Shown here: positions 41,801 through 53,800 of the stretch, piece by piece
How positions within the stretch are numbered: position 1 is the first letter of the stretch
Layout of the letters: every line of letters begins with the position of its first letter
From: Lepas anatifera
Lineage: Eukaryota; Arthropoda; Thecostraca; Lepadidae
Assembly (NCBI GenBank): GCA_034440635.1
Contig: JAOTON010001682.1
Span: 464,501 to 528,500, forward strand
DNA: 64,000 nucleotides
Reading direction: 5' to 3'
Made by a program: the position numbers and the translations under genes
Notes under the pieces: model-generated
What the model was told of the DNA's origin: nothing
Seen by the model: the letters and a program-made list of their open reading frames with translations, nothing else
Database searches by the model: none

Positions 41801-44800
41801 ACAACTTCAGTTCAATATACATGACACGTTCTAACCTTGACGTTTAACCCGCGCCCCACCGGGGTCCGGCGCCACCTTCGCCCCACCGGGGGCCATCGAT
41901 GGCCCCTCTAACTCCGAAAATATGGGCGTTAGCGCAAATCTGCAAAGTGCATTGAAAGCTCGCGTGAATTCAGTAAGAATTACTTCGCATGTTTTAGGCT
42001 CAGGTCAATGGTTTGACCTCCAGAGGTCAAATTAGGTCAAGATCGGCTATTTTCACTCAGATATGCAATGATTAAGCAAACTGGGTATAACTCCTATGTC
42101 ATTAGAGCTATTGAGGCCTGGTAAAGTACATTTGATAGCAAATTGCCAGTACTTTTTCCGCTATGTGGAACGTAAAGACCTCCCGCCAGTGGTTTGACGC
42201 CGAGGTCACCTCGTGACCTAATATGACCTGAGGTCACGAAAGGTCAAAAAGTGACCTTGCCGTATATCAATAAAGCCAGTGACAAGACAAACACGATGGT
42301 GTTTGTTTCACTGCTCTAGCTCAATTAGGTCAAAGTTATTGTCAAAATACTGTTTTTGACCTCTGGTGACCTTGCATGACCTTGGAAAAGTCAAAGGGAA
42401 AATATGACCCCTGGGATCCTGAAAGGGTGTCCAAAACGTTGTTCTGAGCAGTCTGAGTATTTGCAATCATTTTGTGGCTTTTATATCATGAAATAGCTTT
42501 TCCCATGCTTTTCCAATGGGGAGGTCGCCTCGTGACCTGACCTCAGGCACGAAATCGAAAAATCCCGGATATACACCTTGTAGACCCTGCGGGTCATGAG
42601 TGGGAAGTTTCAAATCGATCGACTTTGAAATGTAGCTCTTACAGAGCTCTAAAGGTGAAGTGAGGTGACCTTGGTTGACCTCGTCTGGTGACCTGACCTT
42701 GGGTGACCCGGGGTAAAAATTTCGGGATGATGGGAAAATGATGCAGTGGGGTAGAGCCCTCAACCGCGGTGCTGCGCCTCGTCGTTTTCTGCTATCCCGG
42801 AAAACCTTAGGGGCCATCATGGCCCCGGGGCGAGGGTTAAAAGATCACTAGTCAACCATGACCCATGGTTTATCTTTACCTTAAGCTATCTTTATCTGAC
42901 CGAAGCTTACTCACTTGCTTCGGAATAAATACATCCTGAAGTGTTGGATTTTTTAAAATTTACTCTTTACTTTTCACCATTCCTTTTCACTTGAGTCTTC
43001 TCCAAAATCTCCCCCTCACATATGATGCAAAGCACAAAGCGAACGACAACGTTATTCATCCATTTCTGCCGAATCACGGTGTTTGGAACATAATGAAGAT
43101 TCCAGTCATCTCAGTAACCTACACCTGTGCAACATTACAAAAAAATATATCACTATGTTTCCTGCATCAGACTTCACAATCAATAGCAGGCATCCATTCC
43201 TCCGTTTACAACCCAGTGTCGGAGAATCCATAGTATTGGGTAGAATGTGGCACCTATCACGAGGAGTTTCTACCTAAAAAACAGGCTTCTGAAGTGTTTT
43301 CACTCCCTGGTAAACATTGGAAGATATCTGCTTTTTCCGCCCGATATTTAATCCAGAAATTTTTTCTCCTGATTACAACACATTCGTAGATTATTTTTCA
43401 ACTGAAAACGCATCCATACCGGTTATCACCCAATTTTACTCCCTCAACAGAGCACTTTTTCTACCTCTCAAATAGGATACACATAACAACGGCACTGGTC
43501 CAGACCCTCTAGCCAAAATCCGAGAGCTTTTGGTGCCAAACTTTTTGCCATAAAATCCCAAGGCCATTACAAAAATACCCGCGATAAATAACGTACAGAA
43601 ATGTAGAAGTGCATTATTATTGTCTAGGACCTGATCGTGACAATTAGGACCCACATGTTACATCATTTTGCATCACTTGTCTTGGGTGATTTTCGAGACA
43701 ACACCTAGGACCAAAAGCTCTCGTATTTTCGCAAGTGGACCAGCCTTACACCTCTCCATCCAACACAGCGGCAATTCTTGGACACTGCACTGACCTGTGT
43801 GAAGGAGAGGGGCTCCGAGGTGGCGCCGCACGCGTTGCAAACACTCTGCTCCACCAGAGTCATGGCGAACCGCTGGTGAGGAATACAGTGGCGTATCGAG
43901 CAGGAGTCCTCCGAGACGTGCTGCGTGGCCAGGTGCACGTGCAGACGCTGCAGGATGTTCTCCTGGAGGAGGGAGCACGTGGGAGTGTTATGGCACGTCA
44001 GGGACGGCGGATTCCAGGGTGCAAGTGGTGCAGTTGCACCACTCGATTTTTTCAAGTGGTGCAAAAGTATCTTTTTGCACCACTTGTTTTGGCTTTGTCC
44101 AGGAGGCGCCCCCCCCAGGCCTCAGCTGGCGCCCCCGGCCGGTCAGAGAAAATCAAGCCTAATTACCGCCTACCTGAAGAGGTAGGATCCTCTGTGAAAA
44201 AGACATGTTCATACATGAATGACGCACCTTGACATCAAAACTGCGCCCTGGAAAGCAAAAGGCGCCCCCCTTGAGTAAATGCGCCCCTCTGGATAGCATA
44301 GGCGCCCTTGAAAAGCGTAGGCGCCTCCTGGACAGCTGAGGCGCCTCCGAAGAAGAGAAACGGCGCCCCTAGATATCACATGCGCCCCCTGGTTAGCACA
44401 GGCACCCCTTGACAGCAAAAGGCGCCCCCCCGCAGAGAAAAAGGCGCCCCCTGGACAACATAGGCGCCCTTTGATAAGAAAGGCGCCCCCTGGAGAGGTA
44501 AGAGAGAAACCCCCCTTCCCAGAACAACGGCGGCAGGGACGGCGGATTCCGCAGGACAGGGTGTGCAGTTGCACACCTTGAAAAAATGATGGTGTACAAT
44601 AGTATATTTTTGCACACCTGGTTTTGACATCGTACGGGAGGCCCTCACGGATTTGGGTGACACCCCCGGATTTTGCCGGCGCCCCCGGCCGGTCAAGAGA
44701 AAATCAGACACATCGCCTGTCTGAAGGGGTAGTACCCTCTGTGTAAAATAAAATACACTTTCAAATATGAATGGCGCCTCCTGACATCAAAGCTGCACCC

Positions 44801-47800
44801 TGGACAGCAAAAGGTGCCCACCCCTTGAGTAAAAGCGCCCCTCTGGATAGCAAAGGCGACCTCTAGACAGCAGAGGCGCCCCTGGACAGAAAAAGGCACC
44901 CTCAATTGAGGAGTAACGACGCCCCTGAATAGCATAGGCGCCCTCTGGTTAGCACAGGCACTCCTGTACACTAAGAGGCGCCCCTCCCCCATAGAGCAAA
45001 GGCACCCCTCTGGATATCATAAGCTCCCTTTAATAGCAATCGCGCTCCCTGGACAGCAGGGGCGCCCTCTGGATAGGATAGGCGCCCCCAAAACAGCAAA
45101 TACGCCCTTTGATACCAAAAGCGCCCCATGGACAGAACACACCCTCTGGATAGCATAGGCACCCCTGGACGGCAGAGACGCCCCTAAAGAAGAGCAACGG
45201 CACCCCGGGATAGCATATGCGCCCCTGGTTAGCACAGGCACCCCTGGACAGCAAAAGGCGGCCCCTGCCCCTGAGTAAAGGATCCGGGTCTCTGGATAGC
45301 ATAGGTGCCCCTGGATAGCGCAGGCGCCTCCTGGACAGCAGAGACGCCTCCGAAGAAGATCAACGGCGCCCCTTGATATCATATGCACCCCCCTGGTTAG
45401 CACAGGCATCACTGGATAGCAAAAGGCGCCCCCCTCCGAGAGCAAAGGCGCCCCCTCTGGAAAGAATAAGCACCCATGGATAGGAAAGGCGCCCCCTGGA
45501 AAGGACAGCAGAACATTTTTTAAGGAAAACTCAGTTGAGGGGGGCGGTGGAGATTTTCTTGTGCTGGCCATTATAATGTCTTCGGGGGATCAAACCCCCA
45601 TTTGGAGGGAGGCGTTAATAAAATTTAGACGTGCTAGTGTTAAAAAATGTCTCCTAATTTTTGTTATTCCATATTCTAAAGATTAGAGATGCTGCCCAGG
45701 ACTGCGGGTTTTTTTCAACGGAAAAAGGCCAAACCGGGTTTGCGAAAAGGCCAAAAGGTTCAAATTGTATTTGCACTAAAAATCTTGTTTTTATAAATTT
45801 CGTCCAAAGTCTTCCCAGTGCGGCTGTTGGAGTCTGAGTCTCATTAAAGTCCTCAAGGAACTTGTCACGGAGACCCCGACCCCACCACCCGAACGAGTAA
45901 CGCCCACAATGAAGGGTTGATTTAGAAGCCAAAGTTTAACCTCCCACAAAGCACAGGGATGGCCGCCTCGCTCAGGTCACCCTCTCATCAGTCAGTTGCC
46001 AGCCGACCTACGTCGGGCAAACGATTGAGCGCCGGAGCGTCTCAGGGGAACCGATCTCAAGCCTGGACATGCACTGCCACTGCATGCTTCTCAGCAGCGG
46101 GCCGGAGCCCGACGCTCTACCAACCGAGCAACCGGGGCGGCCAAATGGCCAAATAAATACCACAAAAGCCATATTTGAGGCTAAAACGAACCCTACCGGG
46201 TGTCATAAACCCACGGAAAAAGGACAGAGCACTCTTGTATCACTGCAGTGAACAGTGCACTGTATAAAACTAAATGTTGATAATTTGATATTGACTTGAC
46301 GATATATTTTTAGCACACTGCCCATCTCATAAGAAGGCAGGAGTCCCCTTCCAATCCCCGTGTGGCGACCCAATTATTTTATCCACATAACTAAACAATT
46401 TGTTAGCATCATCAATTATCTTGGCCGCACCACTCCCCACTAACATTTGATATCTTCCTGCTTTTCCTGTGAATTGTTTGCTCTTGAACAGTGACGGATC
46501 CATAGGCAGATCCAGGATTGCCAATCGGAGGGGGAGCACCTTCCCGGGGGCGCCATCCGGAGCAGGGGGCGCCACTTTTGACCGGAAAACCTACCAGGTG
46601 GGCGTAAAATCCTATCGGTGAGCACCGATTTCGCATCCTGGGGGAGAGTGGGAAGCGCCACTTCAAGCGAGTGCCATCGACCTTTCAGGGGGCGCCGTGA
46701 CCATTTCAGGGGGCGCCGAGGATCGATTGGGGGCTGCATCTGCCCCTCCCTTTGCCCCCTGGATCCGCGTATGGGCGGATCTAGAATTTTAGTAAGGTGG
46801 GGGGAAACGCGGAGCCTCAAAGTGGGCACTTTACCATCAACTTTTCACCCAAAGGGCGCCTATGGTATTCGGTTTTCGGTTGCCGTCATATTGGTGGATC
46901 GTATTTTTAACAACGTCCTATCCCACCCTCTCCCAGCCATAACAGTTTGTACCAGCCAAGCAAGATGCCTATTTGGCGTGATATTTGAAACAATGAATTG
47001 CTAAACAGTTCAGTCCACACTTTTTCGGCACCTCTTGAAAAATCTGTAACTGCCACTAGGTCATGGAGAAATTCAAGACACTTGGGAAGATGCAACAGCT
47101 GAACATAAAGGTACATATCTGGGGATTTTTCTATTAGTGAAGAAGGGTTAAGTTTATTTTAATATCAAATATGATAAGCATCATTTTGCCCTTCCACGTG
47201 GCCAAGATTCGTAAGATAATGGTGAGAGGACATTGAAAATAATCGCAGCGAGTGTGAACCTGGCCTGTGCGCTGTCCAAGAAAATTACCTCAGCGGAAAA
47301 GCTTTTAAGTTGTAGGAAACACAAGCCGGACTTTAACCCACATTATTAATAGCTCCTAAAAAATAATGTTTGAACCAGATGGCAGACTCAAGGAGATATA
47401 AGGGAAGTTGAAACGTTAGGATAAACACAGAATGAAGTATGTGGGCATTTTCCATCGACCTTTATCTATATTCTTCAATTCATCAGCATGGGAGAATTGC
47501 TCTTGTGCGTGAAATTTCGGAGGTGTTAAGAGAATTACGGTAGCCATGTGATTGAATGCTGAAATAGATCATGCCATAGGCATTTGTGATTTGTGACATA
47601 AATGGGCCCTTCTAGAATAAAAAGAAAACAGTTTCAACGTGTCCAAGTACTCTCTTGATAAATTGATAACTTTTTTTCGTTTATTGGCTGTAATTTGCGC
47701 GTTTAATGATCATGTGCAGTGTTCAGATCGAAGTGAAAAGACCATTCAGATTGATAAAACGAGTATATTTTGTCACTGACCATCCACTTATACCATCAAC

Positions 47801-50800
47801 CATCGCCTTCAGGTCAAGTTCAGGACTCATTTAAGAGAAGAGGTGAGCGTGTACTGTGCATGCCCAAATCGAGACACAGCCGCCCTCCCGATGGACAGAC
47901 CGCGCAGAAATACGTCCTCGTCGCGTTTGATTTCGCGCACGCGTACGACGTAGTGGACCACCACCTGCTACGCGTTCGCCTGCTGTAGATGGGGCTGTCA
48001 AATTGCACGGTGGCCTGGATTTGGCAGTGACTCCGGGACCGAAGAGTCCAGGTGGAACTAAATGGTGTGCTTTCCAGTGAGCGCATTTTCCGAACTGGCC
48101 TGTCGTAAGGAAGTGTCTTATCGCCAGTTTTATTTTGTATGGGCGGCTCGGCTGGTAGACGCACTCTGCGCGGTTCCCGGATGCTCCCCTACATGTACGC
48201 CGATGATACGGCGGCTCTCTGCACGGGCAACAACATCCAAGTCGCCAAGGACCGGGCGCAATAAAGCTGCTGCTGGCACCCTCATGAAGTGGACCCGACA
48301 GCAAAAATGGTGGTATCAGGAGCCAAGATCCAAGTACTGGTGATGTCCCAGTGGGCCAGAGACGCCGATCCCTTCAATTTTAAGGTCGACGGGAAGTCTG
48401 TCACTGCTGGAGACACCCTACAGCTACTTGGCGTCACCATCGATCGGCTCCTCCATTTCGGTCCACACTGTAAGGGACTGTGGGAGAAGGTCCACCCCCG
48501 CATCTCCCACCTACGTCAACTGTCCGGCTGCAACTGGGGGCTGCACGAACAGCACCTCCGAACCGTCGCTACTGGCTACGTGAGAGGAGCGATGGAGTAA
48601 GCGGCCGCAGCGTGGCTCCACGCCACACCGCCATTTCATGTCGAGCTGCTGGAACGCAAAATGAGAGCGTCGGCGCGTATCATCACAGGATGCACCCACT
48701 CCACTCCCAGCCGAGTTAAGACTCCCCGCGTAGCGGCCAGAAGGAGGGTACTCGCGACCCGACTGCTGGTGAAATTCCATACCCTGCCGCCTGAAGACCC
48801 TCTGTGAAGACGTGCGGAGGCGACAGCGCCCTCTCGACTCTCCTCGGTGACCGGGTGGCGGCAGGTGGGCAAAGACATGTGGGATCAAGCAGGCATCTGC
48901 CTCCCCATTGAGTCTTTCCTTCCTCGACGTCTTCCACTGTGGGTATCAGGAGAGTGAGTCCCATTTCAACTAGACGTGGGCCCACTGACATCAGGAGCGC
49001 CACCTGTCCGGAAGAAGCGAGTAGCTCTCCCCCACCTCGCTTCCCTGACTCAATGTGCCACATGGGTGTGGACCGACGGGTCAGTGCACGGAGGGGTCAC
49101 GAGCGGGGAGCTGGGTCTTCATCGAGTCACCAGACAGAGCCCAGCATGAGCTCAGGCGACCAGCAGGCTCGCTCTGCTCGAGTTTTCAGGCTGAGATGGT
49201 AGCCATCCAAACTGCCTGTGTCTTCCTACTGGACTAATCAGTGCACACAGAAGATCCAGTCATCTTCAGCATGGCCTGCCAAGGTGACGACGCATTATAG
49301 AAATAAAATAGCTTCAATGTCTGCAGATAAGACAGCGAATCGGTAAAAATCGCAAACTTCCTCACCATCAGCTTAGACACCTGGTCCAAACAGCAAAAAA
49401 AATGGAGTACAGCTCTGAAGTAAAAATGGATCCTTCGTAAGGCAAACTAGAAAACTTCTCAACATCGTCACCAACAAATGCACGCCCTGTGCCCAGGGAC
49501 GTAGGAGCCGGGGGGGCAGGGGGGGGGGGGCAGCTGCCCCCCAACTTTCATGATTCTTAACAATTAACCCTATGGCGTTGACTGGAAAGAAATGACTTGA
49601 AAATTCCCCCTGCCCCCCAACTTTGAACATAGTTCCGACACTCCTGCCTGTGCCATTGTCACTTTCTTTTGCAACCGTCTATATAGAAACAGACATGGTT
49701 TTCGAACGGCTCCGCAAGCAAGTTCATAAAATACTGGCGCGTCGGTTCAGGAGGCAAATTTTTGCTTTGTTGGCGTAGGTTGTGTTCGTGTTAACTGTCG
49801 AGATGAGCTATGGTTCAATAACAGCTGCTTCATGTGGTTCGACGAGATTGCTGTCGATACCAGCCTGTGCCAGCCAGGCACAGACTCTCACTCCCTGGTG
49901 ACGGGTTGCAAAACGCGAGCCACTGTCTTATCTGACTGAGGTAGGCGTCGCCAAAAAAAAATGTTTGGTATGTGGGGCGTGTTGGTGACTTATTTTAAAG
50001 GGAACGTGGCACCTTGGTAAAATCCTGGAATTTTGTGTAATTAGGCGTACTTTTAGCCGAAAATAATGAAACCACTCGTGATTTTTCTGAAAAATGTACA
50101 GCAAGCTCAATGCTTTTATTTTTAAAATACTCCTCTAGAAAAATGAATAAATATCTGCCTCTGGATGATATCATGATCTGGCAACCACTACCATACTCGA
50201 AACACTTCAAGGGCTTCGATTGGCTGATGCTCATCGTGATGTCAGCATATGTCGTCACACCAGCAGCTCACAACAATGGCCGCCTGGCGAGAGGTACATG
50301 AGAGGTACATTTCGGGTAGGTTTTAGTTTTTTCTACGGAAAAATCGAGTTCCAAGACAAATGATATATAGAGCACCTGGTTTTCCGATTTGCTTTACAAC
50401 TTGGCTATCTCAGTTAAAATCACGTTTTCAAGGTGCCACATTCCTTTTAATGGCTTAATGCAAAGCGAGTATCTTACTGGGCATTTGTAGCGGTATTTCA
50501 CTAATTTCCACTAGCATGCTTATTATGGGTGAAGCTTGGAATGCTCCTGTTACTATTCTGATAGCGAGATGACGGACATATCGATAATCTTTTTCGCGGA
50601 CTAAGAAGTGGCCTCATACGCGACCCCGGTCTGCGACCTGGGATAACCTCCCACCGGCGCAGGAGAGCCGCATGACAATGTGCTGAAATCAGCCATATTT
50701 CATTCTCAATGTATCTCTTCATAAGCCTGTAGGTCAGTGCCATCATTCTTTTCTTTGAAATAAATAGTAAATATCCCGCAGTCAACCCCGGATTCGACCC

Positions 50801-53800
50801 GCGCACCCCTCATCACGAGACAGGACCTCTAACCGCTAGACCACTGCGCCACACTGTACCGACTCCCACTAACCCTACACCTGTGACCCGTCAGGACGTC
50901 ACTGGCCGGTATCACGCAATCAAAACGATGCCGTGATCGTGGCGCCGGGTGTTGTGTTCGTACAGAAAAGGCATGGTATAAAGCTGCTTCTAGAAGACGA
51001 ACCAAACATTAGATTCGCCTAGAATCACTTGTATCGGCGACCCAGGACCCTAAGCTAGCTTTATGCCAAATTGCATCCACTTCCATTCATTTTGAGGACT
51101 TGAAACCATGGTGAGAAGCAAACATGTTCCGAGAAATTTAGCTCCTTGAAATACCCTTTCGGACGAATTACTCGAAAGCCGTTGGAGATAAGTGGGTAGT
51201 GTAAATGAATTGAATGACTGCAATTAATTTTCCTATTCAGCCATGTCAATTCTGAGTTTGTGAATGACATGTGCTCTGAACCGAAAAGCTGCAAATAAAA
51301 GGTTTTCTACTAAAATTATATTTCTACATATAAGACAATGAATTTTATTATCACGATATCCATCTCCGAATACTATCAGGCGGAAGCAATGTTCTTTCAT
51401 TGTTTGAAATGAAAAGTCAAATCGGCGCATTGGATCGCGAGAGATTAAGATTTAAATGAAATGAGCAAAAATGTAGTCCTCCGGCAAAATGGCAAAAACT
51501 AGGTCAGAATTTTACGTTTTCCACTGGAAACTATGCCTAAGCACAAGAAAATTGACGTAGCTGCCTCCACGTGGCTGTCTTTAAACTAACTGAAGCGTGC
51601 CTTCTGACATTTCGAGCTTACAAGTCGGCTGTCAAATTTCAATATCTTTTTGCTTGTACTAGAAATACTGCGTTTTGGAGTAATAAATATTGTCGGACCA
51701 GTTCGAACTTTTTTTCTTAGGTGGCCTTGTTGCTTATTCAAAAGGAGGCAAATTTCAAGTTCGTCGCTTAAGAAAAAAATGATAAAAATGCAAAATTGAA
51801 AACATTTGTTCCAAAATTTCTCAAAAACTATTTTGAATTTAAATTCGGGGCCTTAGTTTGGGCGTCTAGCGTAAAAGGGCAATCACCCTACACAATTGCA
51901 GAGCCCTGGTATCAACTGTCAGAACCGCCAAACGGCCAGAATAGAGCCTCTTGAGAAATCTCAATCCGCTTCGCTCCATGGATTTCGTCATGCGGCTCTG
52001 ACACAGCCGTACTCGATCTTCGGACGAACAAGTGATCTATACAGCATAAGAAGCTTATAACGTAGCGTATAACAATGAGCGTATAACGTGCGCATAACGT
52101 ATATATAGGCGATAAGCGTAAAACGTGTATAGCATGAGAAACATTTCTCTATCTGCACGGTATCTCATCCTCGTCAACACCTTCAGTATTTTCAGCGTAT
52201 CGAAACATTTTTTGCGGAAATCCTTCAGGTGTGGCACATATGAAAGCTTATCGAGTGTGAGCCTGATAAATTTGGTTTCTGCTACAACGTCGCTCGGATT
52301 TCCACGAATTTACAAAATCGGGTATTCAGTCTCAATGTCTATTATAAAAGTGCATGCACTATGTCTTTGAACTTGAAAATTTCAGTCCATTGCATATGAT
52401 CCATTGCTGCAATGTGTCAAGGTCAAGCTGCAGCCGCCTCTGCGCAGCTGCTGTAGTGGACGCTGTCACCCATATTGTGAACTCTTCAACGAAAAGCACA
52501 TGCCGTATGTTTGCGGGAAGTGTCTGCAATATCATTGGTCATAACTGCAAACAAGGCTATGAAAATCACAGAATCCTGGGCTATGCCACTCTGTTGCTGA
52601 TACAAATCCGATACGACTGAGTTTTCGCGAAATCTAAAATACCTATTTTTCGGAATATTAGAAATAGACCACCACAAGTGGCCTCGCACGCCGAGTCCAA
52701 AGAGTTTCTGCAGAACGCCATTGGATAGCAAAGGCGCCCCCAAGAGATGATGGCGCCCCCCTGGGGAGGAAGGCGCCCCCTCCAGAAAATCTTGCACCAC
52801 TTCTCGAAAATGGAATCCGCCGTCTCTGTGGCACGTGCTGCGTAGTAAAGTGCACGTGCAGACGCTGTAGGATGTTCTCCTGGGGGGAGGGAGAACATGG
52901 GAGCGTTATGACACGTGCTGCGTAGTAAACTGCACGTGCAGACGCTGCAAGATGTTCTCCTGGGGAGGGAGCACGTGGGAGTGTTATGGCACGTGCTGCG
53001 CAGTAAAGTGCATGTGGAGCTATGTAGGATGTTCTGTGAAAAACTGCGCACGTGTAGATGTTACTGCACGTGGAGGTGTTATAGCACGTGCTGCGTGGTT
53101 CAGTGTACGGAGTCACTCAATGATGTTCTCCTGTGGAGGGAGCACGTGGGAGTGTTATGGCATGTGCTGCTAGGTTCAGTGCACATGGGGTTACTGTAAG
53201 ATGTTCTCCTGGGGAGGGGGCACGTGCGAGTGTTATGGCACGTGCTGCGTAGTAAAATGCACGTGGAGTTACTGAAAGCTGTTCTAGTGAAGAAGAGAGC
53301 GCGAGCGGGTGTTACTGCATGTGCTTCGTGGTAAAGTACACGTGGTGTCACTGTTAGATGTTCTCCTGTGGAAGGAAGCACGTGTTGCGTGGTAAAGTGC
53401 ACGTGCGAGAGTTATAAGATGTTCCCCTGGGGAAGGGACATGAAGTGTTAGAGTACGTGCAGAGTAGCAAGTGGGCGTGAAGTCACTGAAATATATCCTA
53501 CTGGAGAAGGCAACACGGCCGATAAAATCTGATCACGGGGTATCCCTGAATCTGGTGTTAACTTTCAAATAAAACATTTACAAGTATATGAGACTCGTTG
53601 GATAACAGCCTCTTCGTGGCAGAATCCACATTCCTAGTATAAAAAGCGCTTCCTGAAAATAAACAAATTACCCTGTCGTCTAAAGAAGCCAGTGGATGAA
53701 AAACTACTGCACCACCTTCGACAAATTGTCATTCCGCCTACGTCTTCCTCCACTAACGCACACAGATGCGTTACGCGTGTACCGCACGGCCGGCGAATTG

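Larger units (their letters stand above)
43999..52828. mobile_element. 8.83-kb hAT-like composite element
   Basis: The ends CAGGGACGGCGGATTCCA and tggaatccgccgtctctg are complements over 18 bp with one mismatch. Both sides are flanked by the identical 8-mer tggcacgt (43991-43998 and 52829-52836), so the whole span entered as one piece. It holds GGCGCC tandem arrays near both ends, LINE fragments, tRNA-like heads and several nested MITEs. No hAT transposase frame was seen, so it was moved in trans or has lost its gene. Confidence 0.85.

Noticed and set aside
44209..45571. Minus-strand frames of up to 184 codons with repeated RGAP/CYPG-like peptides
   Set aside because: They are translations of the GGCGCC tandem array, not a gene.
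50785..50855. Functional tRNA gene
   Set aside because: A- and B-boxes are present, but the ends do not pair into an acceptor stem.
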